39,908 bases of DNA from Schleiferilactobacillus harbinensis DSM 16991 (GCF_000425885.1 NZ_AUEH01000026.1:1-39908); one strand, 5' to 3'; positions 21,998 to 30,578 are shown, counted from the first letter of the stretch. Numbers and translations: made by a program. Notes: generated from the sequence alone by a model not told the origin.

Positions 21998-23005
21998 ATG
22001 GATTTCGATTTTTCAGAGTTAGAGAAAATGAATACCGCCGCTGATTTCAACGGCGCTCTGGCAGTAACCACGCCGGACCGCGTGCTGTATACGGCCAGCC
22101 GGGGCATCGCTGATTACGCGACGGGTATCCCCTTCACGTTACAGACCACCAGCGGCATCGGCTCGGTGAGCAAGCAGTTTCTCGCCACGGTCGTCCTGAT
22201 GCTGGCCGCCGAAAAACGGCTGCACTTGACAGACAAGCTGGCCGAGTACCTGCCGGAATACCGCTTTGCCGATCAGATCACGCTGCGCCAGCTGCTGAAC
22301 ATGGCCGCCGGCGTGCCGGATTATGTTGACGTCGTGGTGGACCAAGTCGTTGCGGGCCGGCCCATCGCCACCCCCGACGACGATCCCCAGGTGAACCGGG
22401 CGGTGGGCGAAAACATCCCGCTGACCCAGGCGTTGGCCCTGATCAATCCGCTGCCGCTGACCTACACGCCGGGCAGTGAGAGCCGTTATTCCAATTCCAA
22501 CTACTTGCTGCTGGGGACGGTGGTGGAACGGATCCTGGGTGCACCGTTAAGCGTGATTTTTGCCCAACGCCTCTTTGCCCCCCTAGGCATGACGCAGACT
22601 AAATTAGGCACCCAATACGCCCAGGCCGACAGTTATCTGCGCACGGCCGACAACCGCTTGATTACCATTGGCCGCGGTCACCATACGGCCGGCGACGGTG
22701 GGATCATCACGTCGATCACCGACCTCACTCGCTGGGCCCAAGCTATTTTGCAGCACCGCTTCCTCGGCCCTGCCGTGTGGCAGGAAGCGATGACGTTGTA
22801 TAAGGATTTCTACGGCTTTGCCTGGCTGCGGCGCGCCGGATGGTCCTGGCACGGCGGCCGAGTGCTGGGCTTTCAGGCAGACATTTACGTCGCGCCAGCG
22901 CAGCAGTTGGCGACCACGTGGGTGTATAACGTAACACCGGTGGATGATCCGCGGTTGGCGACGTGGTATCAGCAGCGGGACGCGTGGCACGCACGGTTAC
23001 TGTAA
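21998..23005 (+). CDS. Beta-lactamase-family (class C/AmpC-like) serine hydrolase
   Basis: A 335-residue protein with the serine-hydrolase motifs of the beta-lactamase/DD-peptidase fold: SVSK (residues 56-59) with the nucleophile serine, YSNSNY as the Tyr-x-Asn-type motif, and WHGG near residue 288 in the place of the KTG box. There is no signal peptide, so it is predicted to be cytoplasmic. Such proteins include esterases and peptidases; true beta-lactamase activity is unlikely. It follows the large membrane protein by 16 nt and ends before a strong hairpin. Confidence 0.75.
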   Translation: MDFDFSELEKMNTAADFNGALAVTTPDRVLYTASRGIADYATGIPFTLQTTSGIGSVSKQFLATVVLMLAAEKRLHLTDKLAEYLPEYRFADQITLRQLLNMAAGVPDYVDVVVDQVVAGRPIATPDDDPQVNRAVGENIPLTQALALINPLPLTYTPGSESRYSNSNYLLLGTVVERILGAPLSVIFAQRLFAPLGMTQTKLGTQYAQADSYLRTADNRLITIGRGHHTAGDGGIITSITDLTRWAQAILQHRFLGPAVWQEAMTLYKDFYGFAWLRRAGWSWHGGRVLGFQADIYVAPAQQLATTWVYNVTPVDDPRLATWYQQRDAWHARLL

Positions 23006-23013
23006 TCAACATA

Positions 23014-23049
23014 TTATCTACGCCAGATCAGTGTATTTGGCGCAGATAA
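23014..23049. repeat. Hairpin repeat, copy 1 (TTATCTACGCCA...)
   Basis: TTATCTACGCCA (23014-23025) pairs with TTTGGCGCAGATAA (23036-23049). A near-identical hairpin lies at 24040-24075. The two flank the secreted-protein gene. Confidence 0.6.
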
Positions 23050-23090
23050 AAATGAGGCTGATCCCGTGATGGGGAATAGCCTCATTTCTA
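23049..23090. terminator. Bidirectional terminator
   Basis: AAATGAGGCT (23049-23058) pairs with AGCCTCATTT (23078-23087), with an inner ATCCC/GGGGA stem. It lies between the converging serine hydrolase and secreted-protein genes. Confidence 0.75.
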
Positions 23091-23116
23091 TTTTCCGGGT
23101 TAGGCAAACAAGCAGC

Positions 23117-23932
23117 TTACTTCGCTGGTGCAAACGTGCCATAAGTGACCGGAACGAATTGGCCGCCTAAATCAAAGTAATATTGACCGCCAATCTGCAT
23201 CGTGCCGTACGCTAACCAGCGTGAACCAGCCGGCAGGGAACCAGCGTACTTCAGTGTCCCATTACTCAAGGTGTATTTCGCAATGCTCCAACTCGGATGC
23301 GCAGCGTACCTCACTGTGAAGACGCCGCGGCCCAGTTTGCTGGGATCGGTTGTCGTACTGGTGCTGCCGGGCTTTGCCCCAGTCACATCCTCAACCTGCA
23401 AAATCTGATCGCTGCTGACAAAGTAACCAGTCACTCGGGTTGTGCCATTGGTGGTGACGGTGCCATAGCGCCAGCCCGTACCATAGGCCAGATGGCCATT
23501 CACCTTGCCGGTCTTCCAAGAATATGTATCCGCACCCGCTTTATTCGCCACATAAACCACGCCGTTTTGCTTCTGAACGGTAGACACACTATTGGGATCG
23601 GTCGTCACATCGGCTGCGGCGACGTATTGATTGCCGCCGACGTTGTAAGACAAATCACCGCTAGCCGTGGTTATCTTAGTAAAAGCCCGCCAGCCACTGC
23701 CAAAGGACAGTGTGCGACCGGTCTTCTTGGTTAACTGGGCATCCGAATAAACCGGGGCGCTGGCCTGTTTGACGTACACTGTCGTCGGATTCGGCAGGGC
23801 CTCACTCTGCGTCTTTGGGGCCGTCGTCACGGCACTGGCCGCCGCCTGGCTGGTAGCAGCCAGCGGTGCCGCCGCTAAGGCAACCGAACTCAGCAAAGTG
23901 GCGGCAAGAAGAACATGTTTACTCAATTTCAC
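23117..23932 (-). CDS. Secreted protein with three SLAP-like repeats
   Basis: A 271-residue protein with a signal peptide (KLSKHVLLAATLLSSVALA, then AAPLAATSQAAAS). The mature part holds three imperfect ~65-residue units, each with a YV/VY strand, a T-x-K-x-G stretch, a G-x-x-W motif (GSGWRAF, GTGWRYG, GSRWLAY) and a closing Y-F/V segment. This resembles the S-layer-associated (SLAP) modules of lactobacilli that bind the cell wall; the match is by pattern only. GTG at 23932 follows AGGAAGGGAG. It has no catalytic motif; a role in cell-surface attachment is inferred. Flanked by two copies of a hairpin repeat. Confidence 0.7.
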   Translation of the reverse strand: MKLSKHVLLAATLLSSVALAAAPLAATSQAAASAVTTAPKTQSEALPNPTTVYVKQASAPVYSDAQLTKKTGRTLSFGSGWRAFTKITTASGDLSYNVGGNQYVAAADVTTDPNSVSTVQKQNGVVYVANKAGADTYSWKTGKVNGHLAYGTGWRYGTVTTNGTTRVTGYFVSSDQILQVEDVTGAKPGSTSTTTDPSKLGRGVFTVRYAAHPSWSIAKYTLSNGTLKYAGSLPAGSRWLAYGTMQIGGQYYFDLGGQFVPVTYGTFAPAK

Positions 23933-23994
23933 TTGGTAAAACTCCCTTCCTGGTACGCCCTTATTTTAGACCTTCAACGGTCAGAATAAATCAC

Positions 23995-24010
23995 CTTACA
24001 GAAATGTAAG
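23995..24010. promoter_or_regulatory. 16-bp palindrome upstream of the secreted-protein gene
   Basis: CTTACA-GAAA-TGTAAG is a perfect inverted repeat about 65 nt before the start codon, in a promoter-like position without a clear -35. It could be the site of a regulator. No match to a specific family box is claimed. Confidence 0.4.
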
Positions 24011-24039
24011 ATTGTACGCAATCAACGCCACTGAGCAGC

Positions 24040-24075
24040 TTATCTACGCCAAATTGGCCGAAATGGCGTAGATAA
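24040..24075. repeat. Hairpin repeat, copy 2 (TTATCTACGCCA...)
   Basis: Perfect 12-bp arms TTATCTACGCCA (24040-24051) and TGGCGTAGATAA (24064-24075) around a 12-nt loop. Arms match copy 1 at 23014 apart from small changes; the loops differ. Confidence 0.65.
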
Positions 24076-24112
24076 AAACTCGCTGGCGAGATATCAAACA
24101 CTGAATACCCCA

Positions 24113-24149
24113 AAAATGCGTGCTTCCCAATTGCGGGGGCACGCATTTT
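24113..24149 (-). terminator. Terminator after the second heparinase-like gene
   Basis: AAAATGCGTGC and GCACGCATTTT form an 11-bp stem, with a T-run on the minus strand, 12 nt after the lyase stop codon. Confidence 0.8.
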
Positions 24150-24160
24150 CTAATCCAAAA

Positions 24161-26149
24161 TTACAGACGCACGATCTGGCGACTGATCTGCCCGGTATGA
24201 TCCTGACGAATCACGGTCAAATTACCAAACACTGGAATATCATCCACGAAGTACAATAGATCACCGACCGTGGTGTTTTCTTTCTGCCATACCACGTAGA
24301 GCTTGTCGCCCCGCGGGGTGGTCAGCCGTACGCCGTAACAATATCGCGGATCAACCACTTGGGCGGACGTATTGCCAGCCTGACGCGACGTCAGCAGCGA
24401 GACGTCCTGCCAGATACCCGTCGGCGCGATGACCAGGTCGTTGAAGCCCTGGTCTGTGAAATCCTGGGTCAGCGTCAGCCGCTGCAACTTGCTCAACTGG
24501 TTATACTTGGGCGAATACAGTTCATCGCTGACGGTACCGCCGGCGGCATGACTGATGATGGTGGTTGACCCAGCCTGCCAATGTCCAGCCCCCTGAGCCG
24601 TCACAGTCAACTCTGGCGCAAAGTTCAGCGGAATCGTCATCTGGTTTTCCCCCGCCGCCACCGCACTATCCAGGGCGATCCAGGTATGTTCTTCCGTCAG
24701 CCAGATAAACTGGCGGGTGATGGTCCCCGGAGTCCCGCCAGCAGGCGCGACGCGGTAAATACTGGTCACGACGCTCAAACCCGGCCCATGGAAAACCATG
24801 CCGGCCTGAGGTTCAGCTAAAGATTGGAACGACCAGCTGTCTGTCGGCGGATCGTAGTTTTCGCCATTAAGCAGGACCGTGTTGTGCGCGGCGGCATCCT
24901 TCAGCGCCCGCCGCTCCGGACTGTCCACGTAAGTGTAGCGGCCGGGATCAACCACGACGGACTGCCCGCCCAACACCAGATCGAAGTGGCCGAGGTTGGC
25001 GTGACCGTGACCGCTGCCGATATTGCCGTTGATCACATGCCAGTAATCCGCGTCGCTTTCCCACGAGGAGCGGCCGAAGTAATTCCCGCTGGCTGGACTG
25101 TCCACGACCTTGTGGATCGGGTAATAGTTGAAATCAGTGAGATGGAAATGACTCAGGTGGCCAATGCTGACTAAGAGATAGTCCAGCATCGGCGCCATAT
25201 GGGGCGTGAGCGGCGTGGTGCGATGCAGACACATGTTGGCTGTCTGGATCAGTCTGTCGATCTGGACCGCATCACTATCCCCAACCTGCCGCAACTGGTG
25301 ATTCGGCAGTACATACTGGGCGGCAAAGTCGTCCATCGCCAGCAGCTTGCGGGTCACCAGCTCCGGTACTGGTCGGCGATAGCGGTCAAAGGCAATCTGC
25401 ACCGCCAACAGATCCCGCCAAACCTCCAAGAAGTACAACGCCGATTGCTCCCAATGAACGCCGTCATCGGTGATCTGCAAATCGCACATGGTCTCTAATT
25501 CCTGCATCGCCCACTGCATATCCTCGGCGGTCAAGGACCCCGGATGCAGCACGCCGTAGACCAGGGGGCCGGTAACGATCAGCACGCCCCAGTTGGATAG
25601 CAGATAGTGGTCGGTGAAATGCGCACGCAGATAGGCCATCTGCTGAGTCACGACATCTTGAATCTTGGCTTGGTCGGCCGCCGTGAGCATTTCTGCCTGC
25701 ATTAACGCCTCCACCACCGGCGCCCAATTCATCAGCCGGATGCCGGTATCAATTGTCCGCCACGTCTTCGGCAGCGTCAGATTGGCGTCGATCCAGGCGA
25801 TGATCAGGGTCTTGGCATCTGCCAGATACTTTGGATCATCCTGCGCCTGGCTGGCCAGCAAGAGATCCAGCAAATATTCCTGCCGTTTCAACATATACAG
25901 CCACTCCGGATCGCCGTTGGGCGTCTGCTGCCACGTGATGGGGTCCATGTGGTAAACCACATTGGTCGGCTCCATATCGTAGGGATGATCATAAATGAAC
26001 TCCCGCTGCATCACGCGGTCGGCGTTCTCGATGGCGGCCGCCGGGTCTAATCGCCGCTGGGCGATCAAGTGCTGGACCTGCTGCGGCCAACTTTCTTCAA
26101 TTGCCATGACTTGTTTGCTGCTTTCTAAAATGTCCTCAAATGCATACAC
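24161..26149 (-). CDS. Heparinase II/III-like polysaccharide lyase (second of locus)
   Basis: About 662 residues. The N-terminal ~350 residues are helical, as in alginate/heparin-lyase toroid domains (the MDPITWQQTPNGDPEWLYML segment and later SNWGVLI). The C-terminal half has the heparinase II/III-like motif GHGHANLGHFDLVLGG followed by VVVDPGRYTY and AAHNTVLLNG. No signal peptide is seen. Such enzymes cleave uronic-acid polymers by beta-elimination. The start is uncertain: the frame is open into the 3' end of the upstream tnpB gene (to 26293). GTG 26149 and ATG 26107 are the likeliest starts near the junction, and neither has a good ribosome site. The element probably replaced the native 5' end or promoter. 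A strong terminator follows. Confidence 0.75.
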   Translation of the reverse strand: MYAFEDILESSKQVMAIEESWPQQVQHLIAQRRLDPAAAIENADRVMQREFIYDHPYDMEPTNVVYHMDPITWQQTPNGDPEWLYMLKRQEYLLDLLLASQAQDDPKYLADAKTLIIAWIDANLTLPKTWRTIDTGIRLMNWAPVVEALMQAEMLTAADQAKIQDVVTQQMAYLRAHFTDHYLLSNWGVLIVTGPLVYGVLHPGSLTAEDMQWAMQELETMCDLQITDDGVHWEQSALYFLEVWRDLLAVQIAFDRYRRPVPELVTRKLLAMDDFAAQYVLPNHQLRQVGDSDAVQIDRLIQTANMCLHRTTPLTPHMAPMLDYLLVSIGHLSHFHLTDFNYYPIHKVVDSPASGNYFGRSSWESDADYWHVINGNIGSGHGHANLGHFDLVLGGQSVVVDPGRYTYVDSPERRALKDAAAHNTVLLNGENYDPPTDSWSFQSLAEPQAGMVFHGPGLSVVTSIYRVAPAGGTPGTITRQFIWLTEEHTWIALDSAVAAGENQMTIPLNFAPELTVTAQGAGHWQAGSTTIISHAAGGTVSDELYSPKYNQLSKLQRLTLTQDFTDQGFNDLVIAPTGIWQDVSLLTSRQAGNTSAQVVDPRYCYGVRLTTPRGDKLYVVWQKENTTVGDLLYFVDDIPVFGNLTVIRQDHTGQISRQIVRL

Positions 26150-26330
26150 ATCTGGTCTATAGTGTTGCTTCAAATTTAGACCATCAAGAGGACAGTGTTT
26201 AATCGATTTCGTCAAAACGCCGATATTCCCCCAGCTGAACAAGCCAGCTGGGACAGTGACCGACTGGAGAATCATCTCTGAATGGTTGCCCATTCTGGCG
26301 GTGGCCCCGCCGCAAATGCGATTAAATTCT
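26150..26330 (-). ncRNA. Candidate omega (reRNA) of the second tnpB element
   Basis: By family rule the guide RNA overlaps the tnpB 3' end and runs to the right end, here toward the lyase gene. A CAGCTGG...CCAGCTG-type stem lies near 26230-26255. The guide would then be taken from the first bases of the lyase gene region. Limits are approximate. Confidence 0.35.
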
Positions 26331-27477
26331 GGACCGCATTTTCATCCCGGTTGATGACCAGCCCGCATTCATAACAGCGGTACACGTCATGCTGATGATA
26401 AATGCTGTCGCCTTGGAGCGTCATCTTGCCGCCGTAACTGTTTTCGGTTTTGATGTAACCGCAGTTGGAACAGCGCTGGGTCGACGGATAGAAACGGTCC
26501 GCGATCACTAGGCGGCGATGGTGCCAAAGCGACTTGTATTCAACCGCTGTGCGGAACCGGCGGAAGAGACTGCGCTGCAGGCTTTTGACCTTTTTCTTAT
26601 CCATCATCATGGATCGGACGTTGAGATCCTCCAAGCAAGGAGCGGCGTAATCCCGGATGATTTGGTGGCTGAACTGATGAATCAAGTCATCCTGCAAAGC
26701 GTAGACCTGCTCATAAGTCCGATTCAGTTTAGCCTTCAACCGTTGATAGTTCTTGGACCGGAAATGGTGGGGATTGTCCCGTCGTTTCCGATTCAAGCGC
26801 TTTTGGTAAACCTTAATGCGCTGATGCAGAGCCGCCATCCTGGGAGTGAAGGTGTTTACTTCGCCACCGTTCCAGCTGAAGTGGCCCACGTTGACGTCGA
26901 CGCCAACGATATCCCAGCTGTTGGTAAAGACCGGCCGGGGCAGATCCTCAACTAAGACGGTGATACTGGCATAGAATTTGTTACCGCGCTTGGTTATCGT
27001 CACGGTTTTGATCTCGCCAGTAAAACGCAGGGTCTCAGCCATCTTGATCTTGGTGAAGCGGTGAGTGCTTTCGCGAGGCTGATCCAGGGTCAGAAACTTC
27101 CCGTTCACTACCCCCCGGTCGGTCGTAAAACTCTGCTTGAGATCTCGCTTACTGTGAAACTTAGGCTTGCGGGCATCCGGCATGTTCGGATTAAAGAAGT
27201 TCTGCCAGGCCTGATGCAACCGATGGACTGCGGTTTGGAGCACGCGCGCTGACATCTGGTACTGCCAGTCGGCTTTGCTCTTCACCAGTTCGTTGCGCAC
27301 TTTACGCCCACTGGGTCGCAGTTTCTTGTTCTTCATGAGCAGCGATTCTTCGTACATTCCGTTCCAAGTCTCTAGCCCTTTGTTCCAGCAGAAACGGTTG
27401 TAGTCCATCAGTTCAGTGATAACCGTGACCATTTCGGCGTTGGGGTAAATTCGGATTTTGTGGGTTTTGATTGGCAT
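26272..27477 (-). CDS. tnpB: TnpB RNA-guided nuclease of an IS200/IS605-type element
   Basis: A 401-residue TnpB, clearly different from the one at 182. RuvC-like residues are present: Asp194 in GVDVNVGHFS, Glu in LEDLNVRSM and Asp in INRDENAVQNL. The zinc ribbon is CSNCG and CYECG. ATG at 27477 follows AGGAGGTGA by 5 nt; the longer frame to 27546 precedes the ribosome site. The stop codon lies inside the possible extended frame of the second lyase (22-nt overlap). Nothing suggests inactivation. It is predicted to favour retention of the element by cutting empty sites. Confidence 0.85.
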   Translation of the reverse strand: MPIKTHKIRIYPNAEMVTVITELMDYNRFCWNKGLETWNGMYEESLLMKNKKLRPSGRKVRNELVKSKADWQYQMSARVLQTAVHRLHQAWQNFFNPNMPDARKPKFHSKRDLKQSFTTDRGVVNGKFLTLDQPRESTHRFTKIKMAETLRFTGEIKTVTITKRGNKFYASITVLVEDLPRPVFTNSWDIVGVDVNVGHFSWNGGEVNTFTPRMAALHQRIKVYQKRLNRKRRDNPHHFRSKNYQRLKAKLNRTYEQVYALQDDLIHQFSHQIIRDYAAPCLEDLNVRSMMMDKKKVKSLQRSLFRRFRTAVEYKSLWHHRRLVIADRFYPSTQRCSNCGYIKTENSYGGKMTLQGDSIYHQHDVYRCYECGLVINRDENAVQNLIAFAAGPPPEWATIQR

Positions 27478-27676
27478 TCGATTCACCTCCTCATGTATCA
27501 AGGATACTAAATCGAATATACGTTTGTCTTTTTTTGCGCTCACCAATTTGTATCAAGAATCAGTCAGAAAAGAGGCGGAATATGATACAAAACGGTCTAG
27601 GCTCCTGATGGTCTTTGATTATCGTTGGTTACATTTGATGGCCTAATCAGCAATCATTCCCATCCTCCTTCCAAAA

Positions 27677-27714
27677 ATGGTGGCGGCCGCTCCATAAGAA
27701 AGCGCCGCCACCAT
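27677..27714 (-). terminator. Terminator after the GH88 gene
   Basis: ATGGTGGCGGC (27677-27687) and GCCGCCACCAT (27704-27714) form a perfect 11-bp stem, followed on the minus strand by five T. It lies 5 nt after the GH88 stop, ending the main operon before the tnpB element. Confidence 0.85.
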
Positions 27715-27718
27715 CAGT

Positions 27719-28858
27719 CTACCAGATTAGGAACGGATCGTTCTGCAATTTCAGCAATGCTTCAATGTAGAAGAAATCCGCGTAGATCATATTCACGTCC
27801 CGCTCCTCTGCACTGTGGTACATGGCCGTGGCGCCCTGGACGATGCCATCGGCAGCCGGATCAAAATCCGTGTGGTTGTCCGTGACGTGCTTCAGCAGGC
27901 GCACGCCGCCGTCCCGATACAGCGCTTGGTCCCCGGCATCACTGACTTGACCCAACAGCAGCAAACCATTGGCCGCGATCACGGCGGCACTGGTATCAGT
28001 GTACACCGGCGTGGCCGGCGCGCGGAAATCAACGACCACTTCGTCCCCCACCGCCGCGGTATTGGCCAAGAAGTAGTTGGCCACCCGCTTGCTGGCGGCC
28101 AAATAACGCGGATCGCCGGTATGCAAGTAACTCAGCGCAAAGCCGTAAATAGCCCAAGCCTGCCCCCGGGTCCAGGAAGACTCCGGGGCATACCCCTGCC
28201 CTTGGGGACGATCCGCCACTGCGCCGGTATCTGGATCGAAGGCCACGATGTGATACACCGAGCCATCCGGGCGCAGGTGGTTGGCCAACACCGTGTCCGC
28301 GTGGGCCACCGCCATTTGGGTGAAGCGAAGATCGCCCGTCACTTGGCTGGCCCAATACAAGATGTTGATGTTCATCAGGCTGTCGATGATCACCCACCCG
28401 GGCCGATTTTCGTTCCACGATACCAGGTAGCGGCCAGTGGGATTGTAACGGCCCTCCAGAATATTGGCCGCAATCAGTCCCCGGACTTTACCCGCCTCGT
28501 TTTCCGTTAAGCGATAGTCCGCCACACCGGCATGGAGCCACATGAAGCCGACGTCGTGGTGCAGGCCGACAAACCCATGGAGCGGTTCATCTAATCGGTC
28601 CGCCTGAACGCGGGCCGCGGCCTTGAACTGCGGGTCCTTGGTGCGGGCGTATAGTTCCCACAATAGGCCGGCATAGAAGCCATTGGTCCACCAATAGGTA
28701 TCTTCGCCTTTGTCGGTGTAACGGCCGTTTTCCGGAATATAAGGGATTTTTGAACCGATTCGGGGAACCATTTGCTGATATTTGGTTAGGCTTTTGTCCC
28801 AGGCGGCTGTGGCCCAACCGGGAGTAGTGTCGATATAGCGTGTCTTGTCTTCAAGCAT
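27719..28858 (-). CDS. Unsaturated glucuronyl hydrolase (GH88)
   Basis: A 379-residue alpha/alpha-barrel glycosidase. GH88 enzymes remove the 4,5-unsaturated uronic acid left at the non-reducing end of lyase products. Family motifs are visible: YWWTNGFYAGLLWELY, HHDVGFMWL with one catalytic Asp, VIIDSLMNINILYWAS with the second Asp, and ESSWTRGQAWAIYGF. No signal peptide, so it acts in the cytoplasm. ATG at 28858 follows AGGAGG by 6 nt and overlaps the end of the upstream lyase gene by 8 nt, so the two are translationally coupled. With the two lyases it identifies the substrate as a uronic-acid glycan (for example a glycosaminoglycan), though which one is not determined. Confidence 0.9.
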   Translation of the reverse strand: MLEDKTRYIDTTPGWATAAWDKSLTKYQQMVPRIGSKIPYIPENGRYTDKGEDTYWWTNGFYAGLLWELYARTKDPQFKAAARVQADRLDEPLHGFVGLHHDVGFMWLHAGVADYRLTENEAGKVRGLIAANILEGRYNPTGRYLVSWNENRPGWVIIDSLMNINILYWASQVTGDLRFTQMAVAHADTVLANHLRPDGSVYHIVAFDPDTGAVADRPQGQGYAPESSWTRGQAWAIYGFALSYLHTGDPRYLAASKRVANYFLANTAAVGDEVVVDFRAPATPVYTDTSAAVIAANGLLLLGQVSDAGDQALYRDGGVRLLKHVTDNHTDFDPAADGIVQGATAMYHSAEERDVNMIYADFFYIEALLKLQNDPFLIW

Positions 28859-30578
28859 TGTTATCCTCCTCATGTCGCTGTGCGCTGGTTTGTGGCAGTG
28901 ACAATTGCAGCATTACTCGTCCTGTTTTCCCAAACTGGTATGTGATTCGCAGGCGAAAAACATGATACGACTGGCCCAAATGATCCTGTGTAGTCAATTT
29001 CTCAACTACAGACTGACCGCCGGCACTGACTTGAAGCTGCCAATCAGCAGCCAATTGCCAGCAATTATCCTGGCCGGGAATACGCAGCGGCATTGTTGGC
29101 AGAATCAAAACTTCACTGAAACTGTTCTCGGCAGTAGTAAATTCAGTCGTATCTGTAATTAGGATCATATTTGTTCGGGTCAGAAAAGTCCGTGTCAAAC
29201 TTACCACTCGAGCAGCTGATGGGTATGCCGCTGCATAATCAATAATTGTCTCATCTGCAGCAGGCGTTTGTAATGTACCTCGCGCACCCACCCCTGCAAT
29301 TTGTTCATGGCCATTGATCAGTGGAACACTATGCCCCAAACTGCGCGGTTCGAGCAGTTGATACCGTTTATGATCATCAAAATAGTCGCGGGTGTATTCG
29401 CCTGACCCCAACTCGGTAACTACCGGCATTGTGGATGTGAGTAGTTCCCAGCTGCCAATATCATTGTGGTTGTGGGAAACACCGTTGTTTCCTGCTTTAC
29501 TCGCTAACGCCCAATCTTTTCTTCGGCTCAACCGCCAAGACACTGTCGCCAGTGTCGTTTCAGCGGCCAAGGGGGTCGTTGGCAAAGTTTCATCGGTCCA
29601 GGCCAAGTTGTGCAGCAATACCGCAAACCGTCCGTTTTTGTCTAACGCACTATAATGAATTGGCGCAGGCAATGGTGCCCCTAAATGCCGCGTACAGTAA
29701 CTGAGCAAGCCGCTGGGCAAGTCAGGGGTACGCGTCGGTGTGTCTCCAAATTTCACATAGTATCTAGGAAATAAACTGGCTGCGTACGGAAAACGCGCAA
29801 TTAATTTGACCTTGGGAGCACTCAAATAATGATTATCACCAGTCTGTCGAGCTAGCTGCGCAGCGAAGTAAATATAATAGCCAAAACCGTACGCCCAGTA
29901 ATCAATTCCTTCTTCACTGGCGCCATCTGGTCCGAAACCAGCCAAGAAATTTTGCATGCCCACTGACACTTTCGCCAGTATTTTTGCCAGTTCCGGCGAT
30001 TGACCAGAATAATAACTTAAAGCTGCCATTCCGATGGACCCCGAACAGACTGCCGCCCAATTATTGTGCCGATACAGCCACTGCCAATCCTGTGTTAAAA
30101 AAGGAGTGAAAATCCGGCGCTGCAATTCATAGCGCACCCAGGCCGTCAGCTCCGGCGGCAAGTGATCCTGTGCCGCCGCAAGCAAATATGCCACCGTCTG
30201 ACCGGTTTCGGCTGCAAAGAGATCTAAGAACGAAGCAAACGCACCCGGTGCCTTGAGACCATCCCCGTCAGCTTTAAAGAAGTGAGCCGGCAAGGCCCAG
30301 GTCGGTTCCTGGCAGACTGACCAAAGAATATCAGCTAATGCCGCACTATTATCCTCCGTTGGATCGAGCAGCCACGCCGTGCCAAATACGCTGAGCCGGC
30401 GGCGACGGGCAAAATACGCTTGCTCATAGGCCGCCCGGTCCCCTGTACGCTTAAACGCTAGAAAGTCCGCCAACGTTAATTCCGGTAATGGCCGCTTTCG
30501 TTCCTCAATTGCTTGTTGATGTATTGCACCTGTCAATGGATTATGCAGACCTTTGATAGTTAACACGGACCGCGTCAC
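28851..30578 (-). CDS. Heparinase II/III-like polysaccharide lyase (first of locus)
   Basis: A 575-residue protein. The N-terminal half is helical with LYRHNNWAAVCSGSIGMAAL, typical of the toroid domain with its conserved Asn-Asn-Trp. The C-terminal half has the heparinase II/III motif VSHNHNDIGSWEL. No signal peptide. It should cleave uronic-acid-containing oligosaccharides by beta-elimination, giving unsaturated products for the GH88 enzyme encoded directly after it. Candidate starts are GTG 30578 and GTG 30566; GGAAGGGAG lies close upstream and suits neither perfectly. The LacI gene precedes it by ~90 nt with no strong terminator, so co-transcription is plausible. Confidence 0.8.
   Translation of the reverse strand: MTRSVLTIKGLHNPLTGAIHQQAIEERKRPLPELTLADFLAFKRTGDRAAYEQAYFARRRRLSVFGTAWLLDPTEDNSAALADILWSVCQEPTWALPAHFFKADGDGLKAPGAFASFLDLFAAETGQTVAYLLAAAQDHLPPELTAWVRYELQRRIFTPFLTQDWQWLYRHNNWAAVCSGSIGMAALSYYSGQSPELAKILAKVSVGMQNFLAGFGPDGASEEGIDYWAYGFGYYIYFAAQLARQTGDNHYLSAPKVKLIARFPYAASLFPRYYVKFGDTPTRTPDLPSGLLSYCTRHLGAPLPAPIHYSALDKNGRFAVLLHNLAWTDETLPTTPLAAETTLATVSWRLSRRKDWALASKAGNNGVSHNHNDIGSWELLTSTMPVVTELGSGEYTRDYFDDHKRYQLLEPRSLGHSVPLINGHEQIAGVGARGTLQTPAADETIIDYAAAYPSAARVVSLTRTFLTRTNMILITDTTEFTTAENSFSEVLILPTMPLRIPGQDNCWQLAADWQLQVSAGGQSVVEKLTTQDHLGQSYHVFRLRITYQFGKTGRVMLQLSLPQTSAQRHEEDNNA

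Larger units (their letters stand above)
26150..27620 (-). mobile_element. IS200/IS605-type tnpB-only element in the glycan locus (approximate ends)
   Basis: An intact tnpB on the minus strand with no tnpA. The 5' side has subterminal repeats: TGTATCAAG(G/A)AT at 27494-27505 and 27549-27560, and an inverted copy TGATACAA at 27583-27590 that pairs with TTGTATCA at 27548-27555. TGATGGTC occurs near both ends in opposite orientation (about 26172-26180 and 27608-27615). The exact ends were not determined. It separates the terminator behind the GH88 gene from the second lyase gene. Confidence 0.55.

Noticed and set aside
27815-28510. 231-codon plus-strand frame opposite the GH88 gene
   Set aside because: Shadow frame; GH88 motifs fix the coding strand.
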